Positions 28,400 to 38,220 of a stretch of DNA of 64,000 nt are shown here, piece after piece. The notes beneath the pieces are model-generated. The model worked only from the letters and a program-made list of their open reading frames with translations. It did not search any database and was not told the DNA's origin. The DNA is from Tritrichomonas musculus (taxonomy: Eukaryota; Parabasalia; Tritrichomonadida; Tritrichomonadidae). Every line of letters begins with the position of its first letter. Position 1 is the stretch's first letter. The DNA lies in the NCBI GenBank assembly GCA_039105265.1, contig JAPFFF010000018.1, forward strand, positions 620,001 through 684,000. Direction: 5' to 3'. Position numbers and translations under genes: made by a program.

Positions 28400-28730
28400 A
28401 GCTTGGTATTTGGCATCACTAGTTATTACTTGATATTTCATTGGTTATCATCAGTCTATTTATTTGTAATTGTCCATGAGCTTTAGTGACGTGGTTTTGA
28501 TTTGCAAATTAAGTTCCTTTTGAAACTTCGAAATGTGTACTGGGAAGTTTTTCTGGTAAATTATTCATGAACTTTTGGTTATCCAAATGAATGTAAATAT
28601 CGTAATGTTTATGACCAGTAGATTGAGCCAATTCTTCACCAGTAATTGCATATGTTGGGTTCTATATAAGTTAAATATGTAACAGCATCAAGCCAAAGAT
28701 ATGGAACTTCAAATACGCAATTGCTGGTGA
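28400..28730 (-). mobile_element. fossil fragment of a rolling-circle Rep gene (CRESS-DNA virus or plasmid type)
   Basis: A single-frame minus-strand segment at about 28512-28655 contains GHKHYDIYIHL followed by a downstream T-H-F-E-V-S-K-G. This is the order expected for motif II (H-x-H) and the following strand of an HUH-type Rep endonuclease. Similar-looking pieces flank it. The element is broken, with at least a few breaks, and I see no complete nuclease or helicase part. Rep-like insertions are known from other anaerobic protists. The degree of decay suggests an old insertion. I cannot fix the ends or say whether the source was a virus or a plasmid. Confidence 0.5.
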
Positions 28731-29655
28731 AATTATATCTTCTTGTTTTGTTTTTATCATTTTGCATTGCATTCTTCCTGAGCAAAAATGCATGCATATA
28801 TCAATGCGTGGCAATCTATACTTGTTAAATATTTGAGATACTTGGAGAACAAACTTTTAACAACTCTTATTCTAAATGGATGATTATATTGTTTTTGAAA
28901 TTTTATTCTTGAAATGATTTACAAAAGGTTATTCTATATATATATTCACATTCTATTATTTTTTAATTTTTGATCAATCATATTCTAAAAATTTGCATGA
29001 ACAAGTCTCTAAATGCTTTCTAAGTTACACATCATATAGGAATACTAATTAGAATATTGCAAATAGTAAACATTAGTTAATAATAATTATTATAAATATA
29101 TATTTAATCATATTTATAACATATAAAAAATAATATATAATATATAATTATTTCAAATTTAATAAGATATTTAAATTTTAAATTTCAATGAAGAACTATA
29201 GAATCTAAAATTTTATTTATTCATTTACTTGAGCTATTTGCTTTTGTTAATGCATATTTTATTTAATATGATTATTATATAAAGGATATATTCTTTTCTT
29301 GCTCTCTATAATAATGGAACCGTAAACATTTTACATGTTTTTTGAACTTTTACGTTAACTCATCAGTTGAATTTTTTTTCAATGAGATATTGAAGATATT
29401 TCAATAATTTCATTATAGAAGTTCAATTTTTCAAATATCAGAAAAATAATAATATTAAATACATTTTTTCCTCGATTTGAGTTTGTTCATACTTTTTTTA
29501 ATATAATATATATTAATCAAAGCTAATTATTTAATTTATTTTTATTTTATTTTTGTTTTTTATAATCAAATATCAAAATATATCTAAAAATTTTAAATCA
29601 ATTCAAATAATTATTTTGTTATCAATTATTTACAATCAAATAGATCTATTTCAAG

Positions 29656-30951
29656 ATGACAAACCCAGATCTCGGAACATTTTATACAGGTGGTCAAATG
29701 TCGTCCCTTTCTAGTGAGCTACAACAACGCGATTATCAATCATTCCCGATTGCTCTTCTGAATTTACTAAACACTTTAATTGGCCCAGAAATCCTTGGGG
29801 TTGCTAACTCGATGATCTTTTGTGGTCTTTCATTTTCAGTAGTTTTACTTATGATTACAGCTCTTTTATCTTATATTGGTACAATATTTATTTTAAATTT
29901 ACAACATATGGTTCAAGCAGAAAGTATTAATGATATGGCTACCAAGATTGTTGGTCGTTGGGCTGGCCAGCTATTCTCAGCAATTACATTGTTTTTCACC
30001 TTTAGCAATCAAATATCATATCTTATTGTAGGAAGTGAAACTATTTGCACATGGTTAAGCCTCGGCCATCTTGACTCATGGACACATGGATGGAGAAGAT
30101 CGATTGCTGTTCTTGCTTACTCACTTGCTTTACCAGTTGCCCTTTCAATCCCAAGACAGATGGAGTTCATTGATACAGCATCAATGTTTGCTATTGTTGC
30201 TCAATTGACATTTGTTATTTCGATGGTATATAAAGGCATCAAATTTTTTTCTTTCCAACATCACTCAATTCACCCAACATGCGAAACAGGAGTTTTAAAC
30301 ATCAACTTTTTCAATGCATTTTCAATTTACTCCACTTTATTTGCTCTTCCCGCCGTCGTTTTACCACAACTCGAACCTTTTACTCCTAAATTAAAATCTA
30401 GATATTGGCTTCTCGGAACAGCATTCGTTCTTTGCTTTACAATTGATATTATTCCATCTGCAATTGGATATTTAATGTTTGGTGATGAAACAAATCAAAT
30501 TCTTTATTCTTCTTTTGATAAGAGTGATATTTTAATGCAAGTTGTTCGTGGAGGTTTCTTCTTTGTAGTTAATGCTGCTTATCCAATTGTAAGCTTAATG
30601 GTGACAACAGATTTAGGATCAATGATTTATAATCAACATAATCCTAGGGAACTTCCTTGGAATAAGAGAATTGTTTGCTTACTCTTAGCAAATTCTCTAC
30701 CTGTTTTTATTGCAATGATCCTTCCTGAAGTTAGGCCTGCGTTTGAAATAGGTGGCGCTTTTGGGGGATGCCTTTCAAACTTTTTCTTCCCTCCTTTGCT
30801 TTATTTGATTCAGTTAAGAAAGAAATGGTATCATCCAATGTCAATTGGATTAATTCTATTTGCCGTATGGGGCTTTGTGGCAATGATCGTTTCAACATAT
30901 GAAGCTGTTATTGATGCAATTGAATCATTTAAAGGCGCCTTTCATTTTTAA
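29656..30951 (+). CDS. amino acid/auxin permease family transporter (AAAP, SLC38-like)
   Basis: The protein has 431 residues and about 11 hydrophobic segments. The first, around residues 29-55, reads FPIALLNLLNTLIGPEILGVANS, the typical unwound first helix of AAAP carriers. Other family features are PRQMEFIDTASMFAIVAQL and a later LFALPAVVLPQLEPFTPK in the middle of the protein, and GGAFGG near the end. Such transporters move neutral or cationic amino acids with H+ or Na+. The substrate cannot be read from sequence. The family is expanded in trichomonads, which depend on amino-acid uptake. The start ATG follows closely on TTTCAAG. Confidence 0.88.
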   Translation: MTNPDLGTFYTGGQMSSLSSELQQRDYQSFPIALLNLLNTLIGPEILGVANSMIFCGLSFSVVLLMITALLSYIGTIFILNLQHMVQAESINDMATKIVGRWAGQLFSAITLFFTFSNQISYLIVGSETICTWLSLGHLDSWTHGWRRSIAVLAYSLALPVALSIPRQMEFIDTASMFAIVAQLTFVISMVYKGIKFFSFQHHSIHPTCETGVLNINFFNAFSIYSTLFALPAVVLPQLEPFTPKLKSRYWLLGTAFVLCFTIDIIPSAIGYLMFGDETNQILYSSFDKSDILMQVVRGGFFFVVNAAYPIVSLMVTTDLGSMIYNQHNPRELPWNKRIVCLLLANSLPVFIAMILPEVRPAFEIGGAFGGCLSNFFFPPLLYLIQLRKKWYHPMSIGLILFAVWGFVAMIVSTYEAVIDAIESFKGAFHF

Positions 30952-31154
30952 TTAGTTTATAAGCTTAATTATTAAATATTATACTATCTTTTCTGAAATA
31001 AAATTTTTTTTTTTTACATTGAGATTTTGATGCAAAAATTTTATAAAATTTTGACTTTTATTTTTTTTGAATGAAACACTTTTCACATGTCATAATAGGC
31101 CAATTTAAGGTAAATTTTTATCACAATTGTATTATAGATTGTAAATTTTAGATA

Positions 31155-34100
31155 ATGAATCCAAATAATAATACTCGACCCCCAAATAATTTTTCACCAC
31201 CACAAAATCAATATAACTCTCAAAATGACATGTTCGGTAAAATGGTTCCAGACCATTTAGAACCTTCAAATTATTCCCCAAAAAATTTAGCTTTTCAAAA
31301 TCGACGTTTACCCAGATCATCTTCAACACCTTCTCATAAAAAGTTAAAATATATTCCAAATAGAATCAAGCAGGTTGATTCAACTGTTAGCTTTTTTATG
31401 AAACATCCATTTCGACTAAAAAATTTGAATAATAAACTTGCTGTAGAATCAATGGTTAGTCTTAAACCTATGGATAATCCCCAAGCTATGGATAGTCGTG
31501 TGTTTAAACCACTAAACATATCAAATTTCGATTCCCGATACAATTTTTCTGCATCAAACGTCCTTTTGAGGCTTTTTAATAATTCAACAAAACAATTTCT
31601 TTGGGAAAATTCGATTGCAATATTTGGAGGAAGAAGTAGTCAAAATGTACCAGCAGAACAACAAATTTCCAAAGCGGAACTAATACTTTATAATATTAAT
31701 TTAAAAACATGGGTAAAATTACAATTTATTACAGAAGAACCAAAACTTAGGTACGCCCATGCAACTGTTTCGCATAACGGATCTCTCTATGTTTTTGGAG
31801 GAACAGATGGAATTAATATTAATAATGATTTTCTTATAATTTCTATTGCATCTTTTCATTGTACTTGCTCGATCTTATCAAAAGTAAGTAATTCATCAGA
31901 TAAATGGCCATCAGCACGATGCTCTCATACTCTCACTAAAATTGAAACGGATGAAAGGAAAAACCACAATAAAGAGACTTTTAAGGCATATATGTTTGGT
32001 GGAATTGAGAATTCAGGAAAATTAAGCGGTGATCTTTGGGAAGTTACTTGTGGAAATGGAATTTCGCCAACATGGCGGTTAATTTCACAAAATGGACCAC
32101 CACCTCGTTACAATCATATTGCATTCATTAAAGATGGGAAATTTTATGTTGCCGGCGGATATGATCAAAATGGAAAACCACTTAACGATATTTGGATGTT
32201 CGATGAATCTAAACTTGAAAAGGAACAAGCTGAAATAAAGAAACCCCAATCAAAAGAACAGTCACAGCCATCATCACAACCTCCATCCCAATCACAGCAG
32301 CCACCGCAATCACAGCCACCACATTTCAAATCACGCACGTTAACCCCATCAGAAGCAGCAAACTTTACATTACAAAATCGTAATACAGCTCCGCCTACAT
32401 TAAATCCACAAGAAATTGGTCAACGGCTTCGCTCTTCGACCAAAACCAGTGCTGATCTTGGGCCATCTCATAGTTATGGAAATTCATTGAATGAAGGAGA
32501 TTTACATACCGAACCAAGAATGAGACCATCTAGATCATCTTCACTTAGCCAATTTTCTGATCAAATCGAAGGCAATGAATTTGAAGGACATAACAATTCA
32601 TATATATGCAATGGCTGGACTCAACTTGCCGTTTTTGAACCAGATCCAACTGTTTTTGGATTAGATGGAAACCTTTATAAAATTACAGAGCCTGATAATT
32701 CAATCATTCAAATTCAAGAAGGTAGAACTTTAGCTCTTTTAGACGATAGATTTTCACAACGTTCCAACTTTAAATCAAATGCTAATAAAAATACGAAAAA
32801 TGAAGGAGAATTGGACTTAAAATCAATATATGATGAAAAATTAATGGAATTTGAAAAACTTGAAAATATTAGACAAAATCTTTCATCGCCTCAAGTTTCG
32901 ATAAATGAGAAAAAAGGAATCGATGATGCTTCAAATTACTTTAATTCTGACAAAGTTAATAATTTAATTGACGAGATCGATAAAATGAGAGAAGATTTTA
33001 AACAAAAATCTCTCCTTATCCTCAAAAATCATATCGATGAATTTTGTTGTGAACAGGAACAACCCGAAAATCTAGCAGGAAAGTTCATGGCAGAAAAAAT
33101 GGATGAATTTAATTTATTGACAAATCAATATCAAAATCGTTGTAATGAAGTAGAGATGGAACTTGCTTTATCAGAACAACTACTAGCTAGTTTAAAGGGA
33201 TTAAGTCCAGGCACCATCGATGATCCAGGATATAAAGCATCAATGGAATATGCAAAATCTTTAATTGAACTTGATACAAAAAAGCAAAAAGTTTTACGAT
33301 TAACTGCTAAAATCCAAAAGAATAATGAGAAATCAGGAATAAAATTCCAAAAAATGAATGACACAATTAAGAGTATTGGTTTTGCTGAAGCAGTTTACAA
33401 CCAAGAAATCCATAAAAAAAATAAATGGGATAGTTATATACAACACTCATTAGAACAACTTCAAGTCGCTGATACAGTTATCGAATCAATTCAAACCGAA
33501 ATACCTGATCCATTAGAAAACAAAATAAAAGAAGTATTAAAGGCATATAATGAAATGCAAGAAAAATATTACGGAAAAGATAGAGTGAACGCTTTAAATG
33601 GAATTGAAGGTACTTTAAAGATGATTATAGCGTCTTTTGCCAATAATGATTCTCCAAATAATGATAAATTTCAAATTTTTAAGGAAAAAATTAAAGATTT
33701 CTATTCATTATTCTCTGGAAACCCAATGCATACTTCTTCATCCCAACAACAAGCTGAAATTGTACAGCAATACTTATCAAAATCTTATCAAAATATGCAA
33801 TTACCAACCAAGCAACAACGTATTCAATCTCTTCAAAGACAAGAGCAATTACGACAATCTGCGCAACATAACTCACCTCCACATCAACAACAGCAAGATC
33901 ATCTATCCCACCAGCAGTTCCAAGACCAAATGCATTTAAGACAACAACAGAATCAAAATAATCAGCAATCAGAAACACAAAGGCCGAGCAGTCAACAGTA
34001 TTCGCAGCCACAAATCATGCCATCAAATCAAAATAATAATAAACAAGAACGCCATCCACAATTCTTTCCACAGCAACCAGATCAATCTATATCGTCAGCA

Positions 34101-35225
34101 CAACAAAATACACAGTCGTCTATACAGCAAACTGCACAGCAGCCAATACAGCAAATAAATTCCCAACAACTACAACCAAAACCTCGCCCGCAGCCGCTAA
34201 CTCCTCAAGAACAGCAACAGCAATACCGACAGCAGGTCGAACAACGTGCAAAGCAACAAATGACCTATAGACAAACAATGCCAAATCAAAGACAAATTCC
34301 AGGTTTACAACAAAAGCAGCCAATACCAGGTCAACCAGCAATGCCAGGTCAACCAGCAATGCCAGGTCAACCAGCAATGCCAGGTCAACCAACAATGCCA
34401 GGTCATCAGCCAATGCCAGGTCAACCAATAATGTCAGGCCATCAGCCAATGCCAGGTCAACCAACAATACCAGGTCAACCAACAATACCAGTTCAACCAA
34501 CAATACCAGTTCAACCAACAATACCAGGTCATCAGCCAATGCCAGGCCAAACAACAATACCAGGCCATCAGCCAATGCCAGGCCAACAGACAATTCCAGG
34601 TCAACCAACAATACCAGGTCAACCAACAATACCAGTTCAACCAACAATACCAGTTCAACCAACAATACCAGTTCAACCAACAATACCAGTTCAACCAACA
34701 ATACCAGGTCATCAGCCAATGCCAGGTCAAACAACAATTCCAGGTCATCAGCCAATGCCAGGCCAAACAACAATACCAGGTCATCAGCCAATGCCAGGCC
34801 AAACAACAATACCAGGCCATCAGCCAATGCCAGGCCAACAATATATGCCAGGCCATCAGCCAATACCAAATCAGAGACAAATTCCAGGCCAACAACCAAT
34901 GCCAGGTCAACAATATATACCAGGTCAACAACCAATTCCAAATCAACAGTATGTGCCAGGTCATCAGCCAATGCCAGGACAGCAACCACTGCCAGGACAA
35001 CAACCACAGAGAACAACAATTCCAGGACCACCGCAAAGAGGTCCAATTCCAGGGCCACCACAGAGGCAAATGATGCCAGGAATGGGCAGACCAGGCCAGA
35101 TGCCAGGAATGATGAGGCCTGGCCAGCCGATGGGCAGAACAAACCAACAGCAGGGGCCAGTCCAGCCACTGATTCCTCAACAGCAACAACCTTTCTCTCA
35201 GCAGCAACAGAAGCCTCCTCAGTGA
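31155..35225 (+). CDS. kelch-repeat protein with coiled coil and Pro-Gly-Gln repeat tail
   Basis: The protein has 1356 residues. Residues about 140-350 hold kelch repeats of a beta-propeller: SIAIFGGRSSQ, RYAHATVSHNGSLYVFGGTDG, YMFGGIENSG, PPPRYNHIAFIKDGKFYVAGGYDQNGKPLNDIW. Ser/Pro/Gln-rich low complexity follows, then coiled coil at about 545-860 (E/K/L heptads) and a Gln-rich stretch. The C-terminus (about 1045-1325) consists of many short copies of x-x-P-G-Q/H-Q/x-P-x. Kelch plus coiled coil is common in protist cytoskeletal or scaffolding proteins; the exact role is unknown. Only 203 bases separate it from the transporter. Confidence 0.8.
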   Translation: MNPNNNTRPPNNFSPPQNQYNSQNDMFGKMVPDHLEPSNYSPKNLAFQNRRLPRSSSTPSHKKLKYIPNRIKQVDSTVSFFMKHPFRLKNLNNKLAVESMVSLKPMDNPQAMDSRVFKPLNISNFDSRYNFSASNVLLRLFNNSTKQFLWENSIAIFGGRSSQNVPAEQQISKAELILYNINLKTWVKLQFITEEPKLRYAHATVSHNGSLYVFGGTDGININNDFLIISIASFHCTCSILSKVSNSSDKWPSARCSHTLTKIETDERKNHNKETFKAYMFGGIENSGKLSGDLWEVTCGNGISPTWRLISQNGPPPRYNHIAFIKDGKFYVAGGYDQNGKPLNDIWMFDESKLEKEQAEIKKPQSKEQSQPSSQPPSQSQQPPQSQPPHFKSRTLTPSEAANFTLQNRNTAPPTLNPQEIGQRLRSSTKTSADLGPSHSYGNSLNEGDLHTEPRMRPSRSSSLSQFSDQIEGNEFEGHNNSYICNGWTQLAVFEPDPTVFGLDGNLYKITEPDNSIIQIQEGRTLALLDDRFSQRSNFKSNANKNTKNEGELDLKSIYDEKLMEFEKLENIRQNLSSPQVSINEKKGIDDASNYFNSDKVNNLIDEIDKMREDFKQKSLLILKNHIDEFCCEQEQPENLAGKFMAEKMDEFNLLTNQYQNRCNEVEMELALSEQLLASLKGLSPGTIDDPGYKASMEYAKSLIELDTKKQKVLRLTAKIQKNNEKSGIKFQKMNDTIKSIGFAEAVYNQEIHKKNKWDSYIQHSLEQLQVADTVIESIQTEIPDPLENKIKEVLKAYNEMQEKYYGKDRVNALNGIEGTLKMIIASFANNDSPNNDKFQIFKEKIKDFYSLFSGNPMHTSSSQQQAEIVQQYLSKSYQNMQLPTKQQRIQSLQRQEQLRQSAQHNSPPHQQQQDHLSHQQFQDQMHLRQQQNQNNQQSETQRPSSQQYSQPQIMPSNQNNNKQERHPQFFPQQPDQSISSAQQNTQSSIQQTAQQPIQQINSQQLQPKPRPQPLTPQEQQQQYRQQVEQRAKQQMTYRQTMPNQRQIPGLQQKQPIPGQPAMPGQPAMPGQPAMPGQPTMPGHQPMPGQPIMSGHQPMPGQPTIPGQPTIPVQPTIPVQPTIPGHQPMPGQTTIPGHQPMPGQQTIPGQPTIPGQPTIPVQPTIPVQPTIPVQPTIPVQPTIPGHQPMPGQTTIPGHQPMPGQTTIPGHQPMPGQTTIPGHQPMPGQQYMPGHQPIPNQRQIPGQQPMPGQQYIPGQQPIPNQQYVPGHQPMPGQQPLPGQQPQRTTIPGPPQRGPIPGPPQRQMMPGMGRPGQMPGMMRPGQPMGRTNQQQGPVQPLIPQQQQPFSQQQQKPPQ
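34292..35124 (+). repeat. tandem repeats encoding P-G-Q/P-G-H units
   Basis: Coding minisatellite of 18-, 21- and 24-base units such as caaccaacaataccaggt, giving IPGQPT, MPGHQP and IPVQPT. Units are arranged in higher-order blocks (for example ...PVQPTIPVQPTIPGHQPM... occurs twice). The near-identical copies suggest recent expansion and possible length variation between strains. Confidence 0.85.
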
Positions 35226-36017
35226 TCATTAAAGCGTTTTTAATTCGCTGATTTGACATAAATTCTAGTTATTTTTGGATAAACTTTTTTATTATCGTTA
35301 GATACTTTTTAATTTTCCTTGAATTAACATCCTTTTTTAAATCATGAATTACTAATTAATTTAAACAAATAATATTTTGATATACATAATGATTTTAACA
35401 AAATTTCATTTACGTAATACATAAATTGAGTATTGTATTTTTCTTACTAATATTTGATTTGCATATAATGATTTTACAGCAAATCATTTTCGTCCTAGTT
35501 ATATAATTCAAATATTTCTTCTTATTCTATAATCATGTGTAAATCATTTTTTCAGAGCATATATGATGTTGTTTTTTGAAAGATTAATTAGTATTCAAGA
35601 TATCTAAAAAAAAAAGTATTATATAACATTTTAACAAATATATATTTATTAATGATAACATTTGAACTTTGGATTCAATCTAAAACTTATAGATTTGTTG
35701 TATTAGATCTGAAATGAGAAAAAGATTGTACGATTAGATATTTCTATATTATTTGATAGCTTTCACAAAATTTTAAGAGAATATTATTTTCTCATTTCAG
35801 AAAATAATTTGAAAACATCGTAAAAATTCATATATAATCTTGGGATTATCTCTTTGTTATATCATTTACACCATAGAAAAATTCAATTTTTCATTATTAT
35901 TTATATTTTTTAATATTATAATGAAATTGAAAAAAATTTTCCGGGTTAAATTCTCCGGAAAATGTTGATTATTCTCAAAAATTTTACATATTCAAAATTT
36001 CTTAATAACATATCAAA
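35226..36017. other. intergenic
   Basis: About 790 AT-rich bases between two plus-strand genes. No gene, RNA or long repeat is seen. Confidence 0.6.
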
Positions 36018-36704
36018 ATGAATGAACAATTCGATTCACAACCAAGTTCTAATGCTTCAATCGTTGCAGTTTTACCAAATAATAAACGAATAACATTTTT
36101 GTTAGATCCAGAAACTACTGCTGAAGATTTCATTAATTTATTAAAAGGTAATGAAGAAATTGAAGATTCTGAAGAATACAAGTTCTTTATAATCTGCAGT
36201 GGAAAAATACTTCGTGATAATGACAAATTTTCTAAAATAACCAATTCCGATTATATTTTGGTTTATGTTATTTCTCAAAAATCATCAAATACTGATTCTC
36301 ATTCTGAAAACACAGATTTAAACCAAGATAATCAATATAGCAATGATAGAAATAATAATGGCATGGAGACAATTTATAGTAATACAGATTTGTTATTTAT
36401 GCAACAATATTTCAATTTTCCTTTATTACCATTTGCTTTTCATCGAAGGATGGATGACGAAAATCCAATTCTTAATAATGAAGATGAACAAGGGAACCAA
36501 CAAAATTCTCCATTCTTCAGTGCTTCTCACTTTGTAATTCTTATTTTATATTTTATAATTGGATTTATTTTAGGTTCAAAAGCAATCTTTATAATATGCT
36601 TCCTTTTCATTTTTAGTTTTCCTAATTTCTCTATTGTCTCATCATTATTAAAAGGGCTAATAGCTCGTTTTATATGGAATTTCACAGCACATTTCATTTT
36701 TTAG
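36018..36704 (+). CDS. ubiquitin-like domain membrane protein (HERP/TMUB/Dsc3-like)
   Basis: The protein has 228 residues. Residues about 13-90 read as a ubiquitin-like fold: an initial beta strand ASIVAVLPNNKRITFLLDP, a helix TTAEDFINLLK and a later FFIICSGKILRDNDKF resembling the L-I-F-x-G-K/R-x-L-x-D-x-x of ubiquitin-like domains. An acidic Asn-rich linker follows, then closely spaced hydrophobic helices near 165-210. UBL proteins with C-terminal membrane helices act in ER or Golgi membrane protein degradation (HERP, TMUB, Dsc3). Assignment to that role is inference from architecture. Confidence 0.6.
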   Translation: MNEQFDSQPSSNASIVAVLPNNKRITFLLDPETTAEDFINLLKGNEEIEDSEEYKFFIICSGKILRDNDKFSKITNSDYILVYVISQKSSNTDSHSENTDLNQDNQYSNDRNNNGMETIYSNTDLLFMQQYFNFPLLPFAFHRRMDDENPILNNEDEQGNQQNSPFFSASHFVILILYFIIGFILGSKAIFIICFLFIFSFPNFSIVSSLLKGLIARFIWNFTAHFIF

Positions 36705-37152
36705 TCTTCTAAACAAAATTGATATTGATAATCAAATCATTTTGTTTAACATCATATCCGTGATATAATAAATTGATTATTTATAAATAAGAATTATGAA
36801 GCATTATTTACCCATAACTTTTATATATTCCATTAATGTTTTCAATTAATGTTTGATAAAAAAAAACACTTTATTTTATCATATTAAATTTTTTTTGAAG
36901 CTTGGAAAACTAATGACAATAATGTTTTCATCAAACAATTTCTCATTTCACATCAATTCCAAAATTCACCATGTGAAGACATTAAATCTTTTCTAGATTT
37001 TTCAATTAAAATAGCGATTTCTTGAAAAATTTATATTTCTAGAAATTTCTGAAGGAGCTTTATTCAAATTCAATGTGATTTATCAAATTTTTTTTTTTAT
37101 TAGATGATGATGTCAAACACATCATTTTTTTTTTTATTAAATTTAAAGTTCA
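36705..37152. other. intergenic
   Basis: About 450 AT-rich bases. An initiator-like TCATT at 37122 precedes the methyltransferase start by about 30 bases. Nothing else is seen. Confidence 0.55.
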
Positions 37153-37938
37153 ATGGAGAAAAAACATCTTGATTTAGATGGAGTGCCAGAAACATTACTT
37201 ATTCCTCTTTATGCCAAGGCCAGAGCTACCAAAGAGAAACATGAAAAAGTTAATGATCAAAAGGCAGTTGAAATAATTGACTCAATTGATTATGATTTTA
37301 GTAAATTCAATAATAGCAAGATGACATATTATGGAGTTCTAGCTAGAACCATAATATTTGATCGAGAAATGAAGAAATTTATTGAAGAAAACCCAAATGC
37401 AATCATTATCTCAATTGGATGTGGATTTGATACAAGATTTACACGAATGGACAATGGACAAATTGATTGGTATAACCTTGATGTTCCTGAAGTGATTGAG
37501 TATCGAAAACAATTTTTTAATGAAGAAAATGACAGAGTACATTCGATTGCCAAAAGTGCATGGGATTTCTCTTGGACTAATGAAATTATAAATGAATCAG
37601 GACGCCCTGTATTAATTTTCATTGAAGGAGTTTTGATGTATTTCTCAAAAGAACAAGTTCAACTATTATTTAATGAAATAACCAAAAGATTCTCAGGATG
37701 TTATTGGATTTGTGAATTTATGTCAAAATTTTCAGTTGATCATTCTAGTTGGCATGATTCAGTTCCCAAAGTTGGATGCTCTTTTCAATGGGGAATTTCA
37801 AGAGGTGAAGAAATCGAAGAAATGTGCCCTTCTTTGAAAATGAAAGGATACTGGAATTTGGCTGATGAATGCCCATTCTTTTGGAAAATTCTAACCAAAT
37901 ATTTTAATGATACTATTGGATTTTATCATAATGAATAA
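37153..37938 (+). CDS. SAM-dependent O-methyltransferase, TcmP/LCMT family
   Basis: The protein has 261 residues, soluble. SAM-binding motif I is IIISIGCGFDTRFTRM, followed by the acidic end of strand 2 in WYNLDVPEVIEYRKQF. Further family signs are an early AR-x-x-x-FD-like YYGVLARTIIFDREMKKFI and the later VLIFIEGVLMYFSKEQVQLL. This is the leucine carboxyl methyltransferase superfamily, but it is closer to bacterial TcmP-like small-molecule O-methyltransferases than to eukaryotic LCMT1. The substrate is unknown. The bacterial flavour suggests acquisition by lateral transfer, which is inference. Codon use and AT content resemble neighbours, so any transfer would be old. Confidence 0.8.
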   Translation: MEKKHLDLDGVPETLLIPLYAKARATKEKHEKVNDQKAVEIIDSIDYDFSKFNNSKMTYYGVLARTIIFDREMKKFIEENPNAIIISIGCGFDTRFTRMDNGQIDWYNLDVPEVIEYRKQFFNEENDRVHSIAKSAWDFSWTNEIINESGRPVLIFIEGVLMYFSKEQVQLLFNEITKRFSGCYWICEFMSKFSVDHSSWHDSVPKVGCSFQWGISRGEEIEEMCPSLKMKGYWNLADECPFFWKILTKYFNDTIGFYHNE

Positions 37939-38197
37939 AAAAAGTAAAACATTGCTAATAATATGCTTGTTTTTCAGTTTTGTTATTTGACAAAATCATA
38001 TTACTAAAACACTGATAAGTGATGTTGTCTAATTAAATAGGATTTTTATAAATCAGTTTTTTTTTAAACTATACCGTATAACAACAACAAATATATCATT
38101 TAATTTTAATCAAATGCTTCAATAACTGAAGTATTTTAAAATCAAATTTTGTAAAAAATTGAATTATTTTTAATCGTTCTATGTTCCAATATCTGGC

Positions 38198-38205
38198 GAC
38201 CGTTA
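38198..38205 (+). promoter_or_regulatory. M3-like (Myb-type) core promoter motif of eL15
   Basis: GACCGTTA fits the Trichomonas vaginalis M3 consensus as I recall it, (A/G/T)(A/G)C(G/C)G(T/C)T(T/A/G). It lies 16 bases before the ATG. A CCTTA at 38213-38217 resembles the M5 initiator (CCTTT) that can replace Inr. No TCA initiator is present here. Confidence 0.5.
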
Positions 38206-38220
38206 AGCTTGGCCTTACCA

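Larger units (their letters stand above)
25518..29655. other. 4.1-kb gene desert with decayed sequence
   Basis: This is the longest non-coding stretch of the window. No intact gene is visible. From 25810 to 26220 the DNA is rich in ATCGATATC/GATATC-like words. From about 26850 to 28900 base composition is less AT-extreme and short open frames occur on both strands, for example an 80-codon plus-strand frame at 26948-27190. A Rep-like fossil fragment near 28.4-28.7 kb is listed separately. From about 28900 to 29650 it is plain AT-rich sequence leading to the transporter gene. Confidence 0.7.

Noticed and set aside
34120-35259. Long minus-strand frames (379 and 257 codons) opposite the kelch protein tail
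   Set aside because: They mirror the in-frame Pro-Gly-Gln repeats of the plus-strand gene, encode Leu/Ala/Val-Asp or Trp-Leu repeats and have no start context.
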